Positions 25,077 to 34,305 of a DNA stretch of 64,000 bases are shown piece after piece. The translations under genes were made by a program, and so were the position numbers. This stretch comes from Paraburkholderia polaris (lineage in GTDB: Bacteria; Pseudomonadota; Gammaproteobacteria; Burkholderiales; Burkholderiaceae): positions 1-64,000 of the forward strand of contig NZ_JABBGJ010000020.1 in NCBI RefSeq assembly GCF_012927345.1, read 5' to 3'. Each line of letters starts with the position of its first letter. Positions within the stretch are counted from its first letter, which is position 1. The notes beneath the pieces were generated by a model. The model was given only the letters and a program-made list of their open reading frames with translations, was not told the origin of the DNA and did not search any database.

Positions 25077-25433
25077 ATGCTGCGGGCCTTGATTTTCGCC
25101 AGCGCGCTTGCCGTACCGCTATCGGCAGCCGCGTTTACGGGGGGCGACCTCAACAAGCTGTGCACGAAAACTGATGTGGCATCGCGTAGTGCGTGTGCCG
25201 CCTATATCGAAGGCGCCGCCGACGGTATCTTCAACACGATCGACGCGATTGGCGGCACCACCGGGCCGCGCGTCGGCCAGTATTACTGCCTGCCGCCGGA
25301 CGCGCGCTCAGCGCAACTCACCGACGCAGTACGCAAGTACATCGCCGAGAATCCGATCGTCGCGGGCTATAACGCCAGTACGGCGATCTCGCTGGGGCTC
25401 GGCAAGGCATTTCCTTGCAAGAGCGGCAGTTGA
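25077..25433 (+). CDS. Rap1a/Tai-family immunity-like protein, exported
   Basis: This 118-residue protein has a signal peptide ending near AAA (residue 19). The mature part fits the Rap1a/Tai fold: FTGGDLNKLCTK, CAAYIEGAADG, YYCLPPDARSAQLTDAVRKY, and the terminal LGLGKAFPCKSG. The four cysteines are placed as in the family. Family members neutralise amidase effectors of type VI secretion (Tae4, Ssp) in the periplasm. No effector or type VI gene lies nearby, so it is an orphan or has another role. AAAGGAACACC precedes the ATG. Confidence 0.82.
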   Translation: MLRALIFASALAVPLSAAAFTGGDLNKLCTKTDVASRSACAAYIEGAADGIFNTIDAIGGTTGPRVGQYYCLPPDARSAQLTDAVRKYIAENPIVAGYNASTAISLGLGKAFPCKSGS

Positions 25434-25886
25434 GCGCGTAGTTGATTTGAATTTGATGTGAATCGCGGCTGACGTCTGCGCCGCGTGCCCGAATCGGGCA
25501 CGTCGGGCATTTCAGCTCGCTTCAGCCTTGAGCGTGTTTCAGGCCGCGTTGAAATCCGCTTCGAGGCCGGCTCAAAGCCGGCTGCCCGCTTTCAGAAGCT
25601 GCAGCTTCAGGCACCTTTCCCCAGTCCGAGCGGACGAGCGCCTAAGATGTCTACAGGCGTGCCGCGGCGGATGCATCGAACCATGAGCGGCGCGCCGCTG
25701 CTTTAAGGTTCGTCAGCGCCAGTGTCGTCAGCGGGGCGTGACCTTCGAACTCATGCCCGCTCCATGGAGCACTTTGCCGCCGGTTCGGCCGGCGGCCCAG
25801 CCCGCATGGCGCCCGCCCCACGCAACGCCACCGCGTTTAGACCTTGCGATCCCGTTCACCTGCGAACCAAGAGGAACACGCCCTTC
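25434..25886. other. Intergenic region with a palindrome
   Basis: No gene was seen. A perfect 9-bp palindrome with one central base (25484-25502, arms CGTGCCCGA and TCGGGCACG) lies 51 bp after the Rap1a-like gene. It lacks a following T-run, so it could be a weak terminator or a protein-binding site. The rest appears unremarkable. Confidence 0.5.
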
Positions 25887-27110
25887 ATGCCAACTCTCGA
25901 CGACCTCAGCCGTATCGCCGAAGCCCCGCTGCATACGTGGCTCGGCGCGTTGATCGTCTCGGCCATCGCGATGGTGCTGGCCTTGGGCATCCATCGAGTC
26001 GGCGCACGCATCGTCAAGCGAATTGCGCGGCCGTATCCGCTCACCAGCGTCGTGCTGCGCTATATCGACAAGCCGTCGCTGTTCGTCCTCGTGATTCTGG
26101 CGCTGCAGGCGGTGTGGTGGGAGGCGCCCGATGCACTGACCTTCATCACGCCGCTGCGCGATGCCACCGCGATTGCGCTGATCGGTGCGCTCACGTGGCT
26201 GTCGGTGCGCTCGGCGGCGGCGATCGGCGAGGCGATCATCCAGGCGCATCCGCTCGATACCGCCGACAATCTGCAGGCGCGCCGCATCCATACGCAGGCG
26301 CGTGTGCTGGCGCGTTCGGTGATGCTGGTGATTGTGATCGTCGGGGTGGGCGGCGCGCTGATGACGTTCCCGAGCGTGCGGCAGATCGGCGCGAGCTTGC
26401 TGGCGTCAGCGGGCGTGGCGGGTCTGGTCGCCGGTATTGCCGCGCGGCCGGTGCTCGGTAATCTGATTGCCGGTCTGCAGATCGCGCTTTCGCAGCCGAT
26501 CCGGCTCGACGATGTCGTCGTGATTCAGGGCGAGTGGGGGCGTATCGAGGAAATCACCGGCACCTACGTCTCGGTGCGCCTGTGGGACCAGCGGCGGCTC
26601 ATCGTGCCGCTGCAATGGTTCATCGAAAACCCGTTCTCCAACTGGACGCGCAGCAGTTCGCAGATCATCGGCACGGTGTTTCTGTATGTCGACTACCGGA
26701 TGCCGCTTGCGCCGTTGCGCGAAGAACTCGCGCGCATTGTCGAGGCTGCGCCTGAATGGGACCGCCGCGTGCAGGTGCTGCAGGTCACCGACGGCACCGA
26801 GCGCTCGATGCAGTTGCGCGCGCTCGTCAGTTCGCTCGATTCCGGTCTGAACTGGGACTTGCGCTGCCGGGTCCGCGAGGGGCTGCTCGACTTCATCCAG
26901 AAACACTATCCGCAGTATTTGCCACGGGCGCGCGCCGACGTGTCGGCGGAGCTCGAAAACGGCAAGGACGAACCGCTCGACTGGGTGCCACGCAGTACGC
27001 AGACGCCTGCCGGCAGCACCGCCGCGCATACCGAGGCTGATCCGGTAGCAAGCCGCGCCGGTCGTCCGCCGGCGGCCGATCCGTCGCAGAAGATGAAGGA
27101 AAAGGCCTAG
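25887..27110 (+). CDS. MscS-family small-conductance mechanosensitive channel
   Basis: This 407-residue membrane protein has about four to five membrane segments in the first 200 residues. The pore-lining helix is at ASLLASAGVAGLVAGIAARPVLGNLIAGLQIA, a typical MscS Gly/Ala pattern (shown in parts: GVAGLVAGIAARPVLGNLIA). The beta domain follows with IRLDDVVVIQGEWGRIEEI and RLIVPLQWFIENPFSNWTR. It releases solutes under hypo-osmotic stress. The C-terminal 50 residues are Pro/Ala/Glu rich. The start at 25887 is preceded by GAGGAACACG. Confidence 0.93.
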   Translation: MPTLDDLSRIAEAPLHTWLGALIVSAIAMVLALGIHRVGARIVKRIARPYPLTSVVLRYIDKPSLFVLVILALQAVWWEAPDALTFITPLRDATAIALIGALTWLSVRSAAAIGEAIIQAHPLDTADNLQARRIHTQARVLARSVMLVIVIVGVGGALMTFPSVRQIGASLLASAGVAGLVAGIAARPVLGNLIAGLQIALSQPIRLDDVVVIQGEWGRIEEITGTYVSVRLWDQRRLIVPLQWFIENPFSNWTRSSSQIIGTVFLYVDYRMPLAPLREELARIVEAAPEWDRRVQVLQVTDGTERSMQLRALVSSLDSGLNWDLRCRVREGLLDFIQKHYPQYLPRARADVSAELENGKDEPLDWVPRSTQTPAGSTAAHTEADPVASRAGRPPAADPSQKMKEKA

Positions 27111-27427
27111 CCGAGGCGTGCCGCATGCGGATGCGAAGGCGGATACGGCACGCGGATGCCATCGCGGTACGGCAGGTGTCCTGGGGTGAGCTGCCGCCGT
27201 TTGCACGCGCTGCGCCCGTTGTACATGGATCGCGACGCGCATCCACAAGCAGATGAGTGCAACTGATCGGGCGCCGAAACAGTCGAACCGTCCATCTGAC
27301 TCACGAACCTGGCGCGGCATCGCGTGCTCTATCCGCTTCGGGGCATCGAAGTGCTGCAGCGCTCGATACGTCATAAGCGCTTGAAACGCGAACGCCGCGC
27401 CGTGCGAACCAAAGGAGGACTACCAAC
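27111..27427. other. Intergenic region, no gene seen
   Basis: This region separates the mechanosensitive channel from otsA. No gene, repeat or clear terminator was seen. The strong ribosome site AAAGGAGG of otsA lies at its end, so it probably holds the otsA promoter. Confidence 0.4.
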
Positions 27428-28840
27428 ATGGGCCGACTGATCGTCGTGTCGAATCGCGTCGCAACACCGACGGAAACCAAGGGATCGGCGGGCGGCCTCG
27501 CGGTCGGCGTGTTCGGCGCGCTGAAGGATGCGGGAGGCGTATGGTTTGGCTGGAGCGGCGACGTGGTGAGCGAGACCGTCGCCAACGCCGGTCCGACGCT
27601 GGAGCAGGATGGCGCGGTGACCTTCGCAACCGTCGGCCTCACGCGCAAGGATTATGACCAGTACTACCGCGGCTTTTCGAACGCGACGCTGTGGCCGGTG
27701 TTCCACTACCGCAACGACCTCGCGCGCTACGAGCGCGAGGAATATGCAGGCTACCGGCGTGTCAACGCATGGCTTGCGCACAAGCTGATCAAGCTGCTCG
27801 AACCCGACGACGTGATCTGGATTCACGACTACCATCTGATCCCATTCGCCGAAGCGCTGCGCTCCGAAGGCATCACGAACCGCATCGGTTTCTTCCTGCA
27901 TATTCCGTTTCCCGCGCCGCAGATTCTGCTCAACATTCCACCCCACGAAGAGTTGGTGAAGTCGCTGTCGTGCTACGACTTGCTGGGCTTCCAGACCGCG
28001 ACCGATGAACTTGCTTTCCATGACTACGTGACGCGCCACGCGCGCGGCACCGTGACCGAGGGCAATCACGTCGAAGCCTTCGGCCGCAAGCTGCGCACGG
28101 GCGTCTATCGGATCGGCGTATTCCCCGACGAAATCGCCGAACAGGCCAAGCGCTACGAAAGCCGCCAGCACGTACTCGACCTGAAGCAGAGTCTGGAAGG
28201 TCGGAAGCTGATCATGAGCGTCGACCGGCTCGATTATTCGAAGGGGCTCGTTGAACGTTTTCGCGCCTTCGAGCAACTGCTGGAGCGCTCGCCCGAATGG
28301 CGCGGCAACGTCACGCTGGTGCAGATCGCGCCGCCGACCCGGTCGGACGTCGCCACCTATCAGAAGATCCGCCAGGATCTCGAATACGAAGCGGGGCGCA
28401 TCAACGGCCGCTATTCGGGCCTCGATTACACGCCGATCCGCTATCTGAATCAGCAGTACGACCGCTGGAAGCTGATGTCGCTGTTTCGCGAGTCGCAGAT
28501 CGGCTTTGTCACGCCGTTGCATGACGGGATGAACCTGGTCGCGAAGGAGTATGTCGCCGCGCAAAATCCCGACGATCCAGGCGTGCTGGTGTTGTCGATT
28601 TTCGCGGGCGCGGCGGCGGAGTTGACCGGGGCGCTGCTGGTCAATCCGCATGATGCGATTGGCATGTGCGAAGCCCTGCAGCGCGCGCTGCAAATGCCGC
28701 TCGATGCGCGACAGCGGCGTCACGAGATCAACATGGCGGCGCTCCGCAAGAACGATCTCGGCGTGTGGCGCGATACCTTTCTGGATGATTTGCGCAATGT
28801 GCCCGTGCAGACGCCGGGCAAAGGCGGCGGGCATAAGTAA
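27428..28840 (+). CDS. otsA: Alpha,alpha-trehalose-phosphate synthase (UDP-forming)
   Basis: This 470-residue GT20 enzyme makes trehalose-6-phosphate from UDP-glucose and glucose-6-phosphate. The N-terminus MGRLIVVSNRVATPT with SAGGLAVGVFGAL binds glucose-6-phosphate. IWIHDYHLIPFAEALR, FFLHIPFPAPQIL and SVDRLDYSKGLVERFRAFE are family signatures. TPLHDGMNLVAKEY near residue 365 binds the nucleotide sugar. AAAGGAGGACTACCAACATG gives a strong start. Trehalose protects during osmotic stress, in keeping with the neighbouring MscS channel. No otsB is seen nearby. Confidence 0.97.
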   Translation: MGRLIVVSNRVATPTETKGSAGGLAVGVFGALKDAGGVWFGWSGDVVSETVANAGPTLEQDGAVTFATVGLTRKDYDQYYRGFSNATLWPVFHYRNDLARYEREEYAGYRRVNAWLAHKLIKLLEPDDVIWIHDYHLIPFAEALRSEGITNRIGFFLHIPFPAPQILLNIPPHEELVKSLSCYDLLGFQTATDELAFHDYVTRHARGTVTEGNHVEAFGRKLRTGVYRIGVFPDEIAEQAKRYESRQHVLDLKQSLEGRKLIMSVDRLDYSKGLVERFRAFEQLLERSPEWRGNVTLVQIAPPTRSDVATYQKIRQDLEYEAGRINGRYSGLDYTPIRYLNQQYDRWKLMSLFRESQIGFVTPLHDGMNLVAKEYVAAQNPDDPGVLVLSIFAGAAAELTGALLVNPHDAIGMCEALQRALQMPLDARQRRHEINMAALRKNDLGVWRDTFLDDLRNVPVQTPGKGGGHK

Positions 28841-28907
28841 TGGTGCGTTTGAACGATGTTGTTTTAGCGGGCGCCCGGCAGCGCGCGTTTGACCGACCGG
28901 TGGCCAC

Positions 28908-30089
28908 ATGCTGAGGACTTTGGCCATCGCGGGGTATCGGTCGCTGCGCGAGTTGATCGTGCCGCTCGGGCAGTTGAATGTGATCACGGGTGCGAATGGC
29001 AGCGGGAAATCGAGCGTGTATCGCTCGTTGCGTTTGCTGGCAGAGACCGCGCGCGGCGGCGTGATTACGTCGCTCGCGCGTGAGGGTGGTTTGCAATCCA
29101 CGTTGTGGGCCGGCCCGGAACGCTTCTCGCGCGCGGTGCTGGCCGGCGAGTTGCCCGTTGAGGGCACGCGTCGCAACGAGCCGGTGAGTTTGCGGCTGGG
29201 CTTTTCCGGCGATGAATTTGGGTATTCGATCGATTTAGGGCTGCCGCCGCCGGATGACCACCCGCCTGAGACGCGCAGCAAGTTCCTGCTCGATCCGATG
29301 ATCAAACGCGAATGCATCTGGAGCGGCCCAGTGGTGCGACCTTCCGCGCTACTGGTTGATCGGCGTGGCGCTGCGATTCACACGCGTGACGAGCAGGGCG
29401 ACTGGCAAACCGTCCCCCAACCCGTTGCCAGCTTCGACAGCATGATGACGGAGTTCTCCGACCCGCGGAGCGCCCCCGAGATGATCACGGTTCGCGAGCA
29501 GATTCGCTCGTGGCGCTTTTACGACCACTTCCGCACCGATGCCGAAGCGGCCGCGCGTCTGCCACAGATCGGCACGCACACACCGGTGCTTTCAAACGAC
29601 GGCGCGGACCTTGCCGCGGCCTTGCAAACCATCCGCGAGATCGGCGACCCTGTTGCGCTCGATACCGCCATCGACGACGCCTTTCCCGGTTCACGCCTCG
29701 ACATCGCCACGCAGGACGGCCGCTTCGAAGTATCGATGCAGCAGCACGGCTTGCTGCGGCCGCTGAAGGGCGCGGAACTGTCGGACGGCACCTTGCGTTA
29801 TCTGTTGCTGGTGGCCGCGCTGCTGACGCCGCGTCCGCCCGCGCTGCTGGTGCTGAACGAACCGGAGACGAGCTTGCATCCGGACCTGCTGCCGGCGCTG
29901 GCACGCCTGATCGCGCGGGCTTCCATGCATTCTCAGGTGCTGGTGGTGTCGCACGCGGCGCGGCTAATCGCGGCGCTCGAGCGGGAGGACGGCAGCCAGT
30001 CGATCGTGCTCGAGAAGCACTTCGGCGCGACGCGCATCGCCGATGCGGACGATCGCGACCTGCCGCCCTGGAAATGGCCGGCGCGATAA
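28908..30089 (+). CDS. AAA/SMC-type ATP-binding protein of unknown role
   Basis: This 393-residue ATPase of the RecF/OLD-like group has Walker A ITGANGSGKSS near residue 28. The ABC-like signature ELSDGTLRYLLLVAALL is near 290, Walker B LLVLNEPETSLHPDLLP is near 315, and VVSHAARLIAAL is the H-loop. No Toprim or nuclease domain is evident, and the spacer between motifs is short, so it is a stand-alone AAA ATPase. It follows otsA by 67 bp. Possible roles include DNA repair or phage defence, but there is no direct evidence. Confidence 0.85.
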   Translation: MLRTLAIAGYRSLRELIVPLGQLNVITGANGSGKSSVYRSLRLLAETARGGVITSLAREGGLQSTLWAGPERFSRAVLAGELPVEGTRRNEPVSLRLGFSGDEFGYSIDLGLPPPDDHPPETRSKFLLDPMIKRECIWSGPVVRPSALLVDRRGAAIHTRDEQGDWQTVPQPVASFDSMMTEFSDPRSAPEMITVREQIRSWRFYDHFRTDAEAAARLPQIGTHTPVLSNDGADLAAALQTIREIGDPVALDTAIDDAFPGSRLDIATQDGRFEVSMQQHGLLRPLKGAELSDGTLRYLLLVAALLTPRPPALLVLNEPETSLHPDLLPALARLIARASMHSQVLVVSHAARLIAALEREDGSQSIVLEKHFGATRIADADDRDLPPWKWPAR

Positions 30090-30377
30090 CCGTGGTTAAG
30101 CGATCTGGTTAAGGGGCATAGGCAATGCGACGTACGAACGCGACGTACGTAAGCGGATAATAGGCGCGCCACCCAATGTAAGCTGAATGTAACAATGCGC
30201 AGGAATTGCAAGGCCAGGGGCTTTTTGTTCTCCCTTGGTGAATAATGCTTCGATGCGGATGGTGCAGGCGGACGCGCGGCGTTCCCTGCATTGATGGAGA
30301 AGGACCGGCGCTGCCATACTCAGCGCCGCTGACGTGCACCGCCATGGGCGCAAGCCGTCAGTTCACGGAGACAAAAT

Positions 30378-31445
30378 ATGAAGATTGCGCAGATCGCCCC
30401 GTTGACCGAATCGGTGCCGCCCAAGCTATACGGCGGCACGGAGCGCGTCGTGTCCTATATCACCGAGGCGCTGGTCGATCTCGGCCATGACGTGACGTTG
30501 TTCGCGAGCGGCGATTCCGTCACGAGCGCAAAGCTCGAAGCAGTATGGCCGCGCGCGCTGCGTCTGGACCCGGGCATTCGCGACCGTATCGCGCCTCATA
30601 TGCTGTTGATGGAACTGGTGCGCCGCCAGGCAGAAGATTTCGACGTGCTGCACTTTCACCTCGACTACTACTCGTTTTCGGTCTTCAAGCGCCAGGACAC
30701 ACCCTTCGTCACGACGATGCATGGCCGCCTCGACTTGCCCGAGCAACAACCGGTGTTCGACACCTTCAACACCGCGCCGGTGATTTCGATTTCGAATGCG
30801 CAGCGTCATCCGTTGCCGCAGGCCAAGTGGCTCACCACCGTCTATCACGGTCTGCCGGAGCAGCTCTACACACCGCAACCAGTCGAGCAGAAGTACCTCG
30901 CATTTCTCGGCCGCATCTCGCCGGAGAAGCGAGTGGACACTGCGATCCGGATTGCCGGCCGCTGCGGAATGCAGATTCGCATCGCCGCGAAGGTGGATGC
31001 CGCCGACCGCGAATACTTCGAGCGCGAGATCCGGCCGTTGCTGGATTTGCCGTATGTCGAGTTCATCGGTGAAATCGCGGATAACCAGAAGGCGGAGTTT
31101 TTATCCGGCGCGCATGCGTTGCTATTCCCGATCGACTGGCCGGAGCCCTTTGGCCTCGTGATGATCGAAGCAATGGCGTGCGGGACGCCGGTGATCGCGT
31201 TCAATCGCGGCTCGGTGCCGGAAGTGCTGGAAGACGGCGTGACGGGCTACATTGTCGAAGACGAAATTGGCGCCGTAGCGGCGGTCAATCGCCTGCATAA
31301 GATGCCGCGGGCGGGCGTGCGGCAACGCTTCGAAGAGCGCTTCACCTCGCACCGGATGGCGCAGCAGTATGTGGACGCGTATCAGTCCGTGATTCGCGCG
31401 CAGAAGCGGGCGCGCTTCAAGGTGATCGATACGTCGGGAGGCTGA
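30378..31445 (+). CDS. Glycosyltransferase family 4 protein
   Basis: This 355-residue GT-B enzyme starts MKIAQIAPLTESVPPKLYGG, with the donor and acceptor clefts of GT4 type. The key motif is EPFGLVMIEAMACGTPVIA (about residues 255-273), including the E-x7-E pair, followed by RGSVPEVLEDGVTGYIV. It has no membrane segment. Acceptor and product are unknown. It is 290 bp downstream of the ATPase gene and ends at a strong terminator. An unrelated gene follows in the opposite direction, so it may be a solitary enzyme of glycoconjugate or osmolyte synthesis. Confidence 0.92.
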   Translation: MKIAQIAPLTESVPPKLYGGTERVVSYITEALVDLGHDVTLFASGDSVTSAKLEAVWPRALRLDPGIRDRIAPHMLLMELVRRQAEDFDVLHFHLDYYSFSVFKRQDTPFVTTMHGRLDLPEQQPVFDTFNTAPVISISNAQRHPLPQAKWLTTVYHGLPEQLYTPQPVEQKYLAFLGRISPEKRVDTAIRIAGRCGMQIRIAAKVDAADREYFEREIRPLLDLPYVEFIGEIADNQKAEFLSGAHALLFPIDWPEPFGLVMIEAMACGTPVIAFNRGSVPEVLEDGVTGYIVEDEIGAVAAVNRLHKMPRAGVRQRFEERFTSHRMAQQYVDAYQSVIRAQKRARFKVIDTSGG

Positions 31446-31482
31446 GCGGAGCAAAACCGGCCCACGCAGCAGATTGAAAAAG

Positions 31483-31517
31483 AACGGCGGTGTGCAATGC
31501 ACATCGCCGTTTTTTTT
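31483..31517 (+). terminator. Rho-independent terminator between convergent genes
   Basis: The arms at 31483-31495 and 31499-31511 match over 13 bp with one G-U pair, and T residues follow on the plus strand. A-rich sequence on the other side (GATTGAAAAAG) would allow use from the minus strand too. Confidence 0.85.
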
Positions 31518-31553
31518 GCTGCTGCGCTCGGAACCGGCAACCGGATCGCGCGC

Positions 31554-32141
31554 TCAGATCTTCAGGCGCGACACCTTCGTGCCCTGGAGCGACAGATCCG
31601 CCATCAGGCCGGCATTGGTCAGCACGAATACTTCGACCGGCGCCGTAGCCGTATTCGTATCGATGGCGCCGTTCGCGCCCATCTTCACCAGCGCGACGGA
31701 GGCGTCGCCGCCCACCGACCAGCCGTCGGCATTGCGGAATTTGTCGAGCGAGTCCTGCGTCATGAACAGGAAGATGATGGCCTTCGACTGCGCGCCTGCC
31801 TGCAGGCCGAACGAACCCGTAATCGTGCTGTAGTAACCCACCGTGCCGCCGCCTACGCGCAGCGAACCTTCGCCATACTGGCCGCCAACGATGAAGCCCG
31901 CTTGCAGTACCGACGGGAACACCAGTACGCCGCGCGCCTTGGATACGAGTTCGCGCGAACCCTTCACGGTCGTGAACAGGCGCGATATGGTGCCGTCGAC
32001 ACTGGCGTCGATCGACTGGCGTTTGGATGCATCAGTGGAGGGTGTGTCGTGGTTGCTCCCATTGGTCGTACAACCAGCGAGTGCAAGGCCTCCGAAAGCG
32101 AGCGCAGCGGTAGTCTTCAGCATGAAGTTTCGTCTTTGCAT
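31554..32141 (-). CDS. YSC84/SYLF-domain lipoprotein
   Basis: This 195-residue protein has a lipoprotein signal peptide (lipobox ALAGC, near residue 24) and a SYLF domain filling the rest. Features are RELVSKARGVLVFPSVLQAGFIVGGQYGEGSL (seen in parts: ARGVLVFPSV, GGQYGEGSLRVGG) and YYSTITGSFGLQAGAQSKA. The domain binds lipids in eukaryotes; bacterial homologues are envelope proteins of unknown role. The twin-arginine-like MQRRNF start is only suggestive. It converges with the GT4 gene across a shared terminator. Confidence 0.9.
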   Translation of the reverse strand: MQRRNFMLKTTAALAFGGLALAGCTTNGSNHDTPSTDASKRQSIDASVDGTISRLFTTVKGSRELVSKARGVLVFPSVLQAGFIVGGQYGEGSLRVGGGTVGYYSTITGSFGLQAGAQSKAIIFLFMTQDSLDKFRNADGWSVGGDASVALVKMGANGAIDTNTATAPVEVFVLTNAGLMADLSLQGTKVSRLKI

Positions 32142-32501
32142 CGTTTTTCTCCATCATGGTTCCTGGGCACAACCTCATATGGTGTTGCCGGGTTGCCTCT
32201 GAGTTATATCACACGCAAGCGTGGAAGGCGTACTTCGTCGTTCGGCGAAAGCCTTGCGGGGCGGGCGTTTGCGACTCGCCGGCAGGCGTGTTGATGTAAT
32301 TTTGACCGGCTGCAGCAGAGTGTTAAAAGATGCTCGGACAGGGCGTTCGAATGGGCTCCCTGCGAGTCATGCCGGGCAGGGACCGGCTCGTCGGTGGCCG
32401 GGCTGAGACAGTATCAAGTACCTGTTTTTACCGATTTTCCGCGTTCACGATGCGCGTTGAAATTGAACTGAAAGTGTTGCCGGGACGCTGCACCCGCGTC
32501 C
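32142..32501. other. Intergenic region, no gene seen
   Basis: This is upstream of the YSC84 lipoprotein gene and downstream of a small membrane protein gene. No coding frame, hairpin or repeat stood out. Confidence 0.4.
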
Positions 32502-32948
32502 TCACCCATGGTTCGCCGGACTTTTGACAGGCGGGCGCCGCAGCGCGCGGCGAATCATGCCGATCAACACGCCGATCAGAAACAGCGTGACAGCCGGCAC
32601 GATCCAGTAGCCGACGAATGCATGCCAGAGGTACGCCATGAGCGTTGAGCGACGCACGCCATATTCATTGCGGGCGTCCTGCTGGCGTGGCGCATTGGCG
32701 GCCAGCACATCGGCCGGGCAGCCGGCGGCTTGGGCCTCGTCGGGCTTGCCATGACAGCGCGCGGGCGCGCCGGCGGCGCGTTGTGCGTCGGTGAAATTCC
32801 AGGTGGTCAGCGCGCGCTCGAGGTCGACGGCGTTGTACGCCATTTCCTCCCGGATCTCGCTGACTGCAACGATCGCCACGGGCACGGCCCAGAATATGAT
32901 GACGACCAGCCACCGCCTCAACCAGCGGTTTTTATGCTTCGAAACCAT
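32502..32948 (-). CDS. Small membrane protein of unknown function
   Basis: This 148-residue protein is not recognised. It has two predicted membrane segments: residues about 13-30 (WLVVIIFWAVPVAIVAVS) and about 108-132 (YWIVPAVTLFLIGVLIGMI). Between them is a periplasmic or cytoplasmic loop with two cysteines (RCHGKPDEAQAAGCPADV). The terminal segments are basic (KHKNRWLRRW and RRALRRPPVK). No export signal other than the first helix is visible. The coding frame is consistent, and a minus-strand start at 32948 follows GGAGGCAAGG. Confidence 0.6.
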   Translation of the reverse strand: MVSKHKNRWLRRWLVVIIFWAVPVAIVAVSEIREEMAYNAVDLERALTTWNFTDAQRAAGAPARCHGKPDEAQAAGCPADVLAANAPRQQDARNEYGVRRSTLMAYLWHAFVGYWIVPAVTLFLIGVLIGMIRRALRRPPVKSPANHG

Positions 32949-33263
32949 CCTTGCCTCCGATCGATGCTCTGCAGCACCAACGACAAGATGGCGGCCCGTC
33001 TAATGTTGTGTATGAGGGTGGGCCGTCTCCGCAGCCATCATAGAAGAAAAACGGCGCGTTCGCGCGGGTGGACAGCGAAGGGATGCGTGACGTGAGGACG
33101 GCTGCCGGGGAGATGAACTGCGCAGGGGACCAGGAGCCAGGTAAAAGCGAGGACAGAAGCAAGGGCAGAAGAAAGACAGGGCCGCGCCGAAAAACGGCGC
33201 TGCCCTGTTCGAGCAATACGCGGCCAAACGCGCGGCGTATGGTCCGCGCCAATTGCCCAGCGT
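32949..33263. other. Intergenic region with a purine-rich tract
   Basis: Between the psiF-like gene and the small membrane protein gene no further coding sequence was seen. A purine-rich stretch covers about 33120-33180. A hairpin (33176-33208) is listed separately. Confidence 0.5.
33176..33208 (-). terminator. Putative terminator downstream of the PsiF-type gene
   Basis: Fourteen-base arms (33176-33189 and 33195-33208) with a single mismatch flank an A5 loop. On the minus strand it is followed by a pyrimidine-rich stretch, and it lies about 56 bp after the PsiF gene stop. Confidence 0.5.
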
Positions 33264-33560
33264 TTAGTTAGCCGGCGCGGACGACAGGCAGGTCTTCATG
33301 AAAGCCTTGCGGTCGTCGCCTTTCTTGCCGGTGGCTTGCGTGTTGCACGCCTTCATCTTGTCCTGCTGGCTCATCGGCGCTGCGGCGGCCGGCTTGGCGG
33401 ACAGGCAGGTCTTCATGAAGGCCTTGCGGTCGTCGCCTTTCTTGTCGGCGGCCTGCTTGTTACAGTCGGCCATTTTCGTTTGCTGACTGTTCTGCGCGAA
33501 CACCGGCGAAACGAGGACAGCACCCAGCACCAGCGTAGCGATAGCGGATTGGATTTTCAT
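33264..33560 (-). CDS. PsiF-repeat exported protein
   Basis: This 98-residue protein has a signal peptide ending at VFA (residue 22). Two copies of the PsiF repeat follow, each with CNxQAxxKKGDDRKAFMKTCLS. The second is nearly identical over KKGDDRKAFMKTCLS. Family members are small phosphate-starvation-associated exported proteins with paired cysteines; the role is unknown. The start at 33560 gives the usual MKIQSAIATLVLG; an in-frame ATG at 33572 adds four residues. Confidence 0.9.
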   Translation of the reverse strand: MKIQSAIATLVLGAVLVSPVFAQNSQQTKMADCNKQAADKKGDDRKAFMKTCLSAKPAAAAPMSQQDKMKACNTQATGKKGDDRKAFMKTCLSSAPAN

Positions 33561-33572
33561 GTGACACTCCAT

Positions 33573-34008
33573 CGGTGGTGAAAACGTTTTTGGTCGTTCG
33601 TGCGCGTGGGCGTCAACGGCGTCCAGGACCCCTCGGCACGTCCATTATTGCAAATGCTGTCTGCCAGAACGGACAAAAGGGCATTCCGGTTGACAGGCGC
33701 TCACGCTGGTTTTCCCCTACCAGGCGCAGATAGCAGTGCGCCGGTGAATGAAACGGCTGAATCGTAGCAGTGCCAAAATATGCTATGCAATCCGGATTAA
33801 TTGGCGAGGTGTTGCAAATGAATTAGCTGACCGTCGTTCGCCATGGATTGATCAAATATTAGACATCCGATTCGCATTGCTGCAGATGCAAATGAATAGG
33901 AAATCGGCAGAAAATCCCGGCGACGATCATGTAGGCAATCTTGACTCGAATTCCTGCGCCGATACGCCACCCAGCGTCTGCGCCACGCAAGCCAAAAGGA
34001 GGCTCACC
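33573..34008. other. Intergenic region, AT-rich in part
   Basis: This divergent region lies between the PsiF gene and the YciI-like gene. The stretch 33770-33960 is AT-richer than the surroundings. No reliable gene was found; the coding frame that runs into the YciI gene from 33748 has no similarity in its first part. Confidence 0.4.
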
Positions 34009-34305
34009 ATGCACTATCTGTTGATCTATGACCTCGTACCTGACTACCTCGAACGGCGCGGCGCCTATCGCGAGGCCCATCTGAAACTCGCCTGGGCGGC
34101 AGCGGAACGCGGTGAACTGGAACTGGCCGGCGCGTTGACCGAACCCGTGGACACTGCCGTGTTGCTCTTTGAAGGCGACTCTCCTGCAGCCGCCGAAGCC
34201 TTTGCCAGAGCCGATCCGTATGTGCTCGCGGGGCTCGTGGCGAGCTGGCGCGTACGCCAATGGATCACCGTCGTGGGTGAGGGCGCGGCGAACCCTGTGC
34301 ACTAG
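34009..34305 (+). CDS. YciI-like protein
   Basis: This 98-residue protein starts MHYLLIYDLVPDYLERR, a YCII/dimeric alpha-beta barrel pattern. AHLKLAWAAAERGELELAGAL and the DPYVLAGLVASWRVRQWITVVG end fit the family. The conserved His-Asp pair of YciI is partly kept (DLVPDY and RADPY). YciI proteins are small enzyme-like proteins, some with peroxidase or cyclase activity. AAAAGGAGGCTCACC gives a very strong ribosome site. Confidence 0.88.
   Translation: MHYLLIYDLVPDYLERRGAYREAHLKLAWAAAERGELELAGALTEPVDTAVLLFEGDSPAAAEAFARADPYVLAGLVASWRVRQWITVVGEGAANPVH

Noticed and set aside
27371..29317. 648-residue minus-strand open frame
   Set aside because: It lies antisense to otsA and the ATPase gene. His/Arg-rich sequence is typical of shadow frames.
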